This document shows positions 63,754 through 64,000 of a DNA stretch of 64,000 bases, piece by piece (position 1 is the first letter of the stretch; each line of letters begins with the position of its first letter). The stretch covers positions 248,001 to 312,000 of the forward strand of contig WYBN01000012.1 in assembly GCA_011525875.1 (NCBI GenBank). The letters run 5' to 3'. This stretch comes from Melioribacteraceae bacterium (lineage in GTDB: Bacteria; Bacteroidota; Ignavibacteria; Ignavibacteriales; Melioribacteraceae). The notes under the pieces are model-generated. The model made no database searches. It saw only the letters and a program-made list of their open reading frames with translations, and was not told the origin of the DNA. Position numbers and translations under genes: made by a program.

Positions 63754-64000
63754 ATGAAACTATGCTTGATATTATTTTTCTTATTTTTATCGTTCATATC
63801 TGCACAATCGAAAAATCCAAATAATATCCCTTTTAATTGGAAAACCGACACAACCAAAACAACAATTGATTTGTCTGAGTTAAAAGTAGTATTGCCCCGC
63901 GGCAGCTTCCAGGTTTTGAATTATCCTGGATTCATCGATAAGAAAAAAGGAGTGGGTCAATATTTTGAAAGAGAACCTGTAATGGTTGTTGAAATTAATG
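63754..64000 (+). CDS. Secreted DUF3179-like protein (3' end outside window)
   Basis: The first 82 codons of a gene that runs off the right edge. ATG at 63754 has AGGA 6 bases upstream (63744-63747), and the protein starts with a signal peptide ending FISAQ. The visible part reads NNIPFNWKTDTTKTTIDLSE, VVLPRGSFQVLNYPGFI and FEREPVMVVEIN. The last piece resembles the start of DUF3179 domains (EPVIALEING type). The domain is cut, so the family call is tentative. It follows the TetR gene by 34 bases and is probably co-transcribed. Confidence 0.65.
   Translation, partial: MKLCLILFFLFLSFISAQSKNPNNIPFNWKTDTTKTTIDLSELKVVLPRGSFQVLNYPGFIDKKKGVGQYFEREPVMVVEIN

Overview
The window is AT-rich bacterial chromosome. 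It probably comes from the Ignavibacteriota (Ignavibacterium/Melioribacter type), within the wider Bacteroidota/Chlorobiota group. Signs of this are several secreted proteins with the type IX secretion (T9SS) sorting motif NYPNPFNPST, a PorV/PorQ-family outer-membrane protein, a DUF5103 T9SS plug protein, a TonB-dependent receptor with an N-terminal carboxypeptidase-like domain, frequent TTG starts, and the absence of Gram-positive or proteobacterial hallmarks. No rRNA, tRNA, CRISPR array, insertion sequence or prophage was seen. The genus is an inference.

Layout. (1) 1-1057 (-): 5' part of a secreted FISUMP-domain protein that carries a sorting-type domain near its N-terminus. (2) 1197-6613 (-): mutS, a DUF1684 lipoprotein, DAHP synthase and prephenate dehydrogenase in one tight operon. 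(3) 6901-11243 (+): a His-rich membrane protein overlapping a 1231-residue GH13-type enzyme. (4) 11528-14414 (+): three-subunit proton-translocating transhydrogenase with a clear terminator. (5) 14642-30052 (+): a ten-gene run with a secreted propeller-like protein, TonB-dependent receptor, a large secreted protein, PorV-like protein, two small barrels, three tandem GHL10 (DigH/YddW-type) glycan hydrolases and a NagX-like acetyltransferase with an apparent ATT start. This is the most coherent candidate system in the window: uptake and breakdown of an amino-sugar glycan, possibly denuded peptidoglycan. (6) 30263-34290: pyrE, topA, yidD, folE. (7) 34379-39139: two divergent sensor kinases without response regulators. 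(8) 39220-45686: AbgT transporter, GH130 phosphorylase, then a minus-strand operon crcB, DUF190, PAP2, DUF2141, VOC, M28 peptidase. (9) 45829-54816 (+): an adhesin-like DUF4097 protein with terminator, then a cell-envelope operon (small protein, T9SS plug, Gfo/Idh/MocA dehydrogenase, LEA2-like lipoprotein, LptD, NYN nuclease-like protein, M19 dipeptidase with a sorting-type domain at its N-terminus). (10) 54859-58979: NagB/PIG-L fusion, SLBB protein, UDP-glucuronate decarboxylase. (11) 59243-64000: Ycf48-like secreted protein, a 0.9-kb stretch without a gene, a TetR regulator and the start of a DUF3179-like protein.

Common themes are the cell envelope and glycans. T9SS cargo, its plug and PorV-like components, LptD, the SLBB protein, the UDP-xylose-forming enzyme and several glycan-active enzymes all sit in one 64-kb stretch. 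Two unrelated genes share an unusual architecture: signal peptide, a carboxypeptidase-like Ig domain, a sorting-tail-like domain, and only then the functional domain. In known T9SS cargo that domain is C-terminal.
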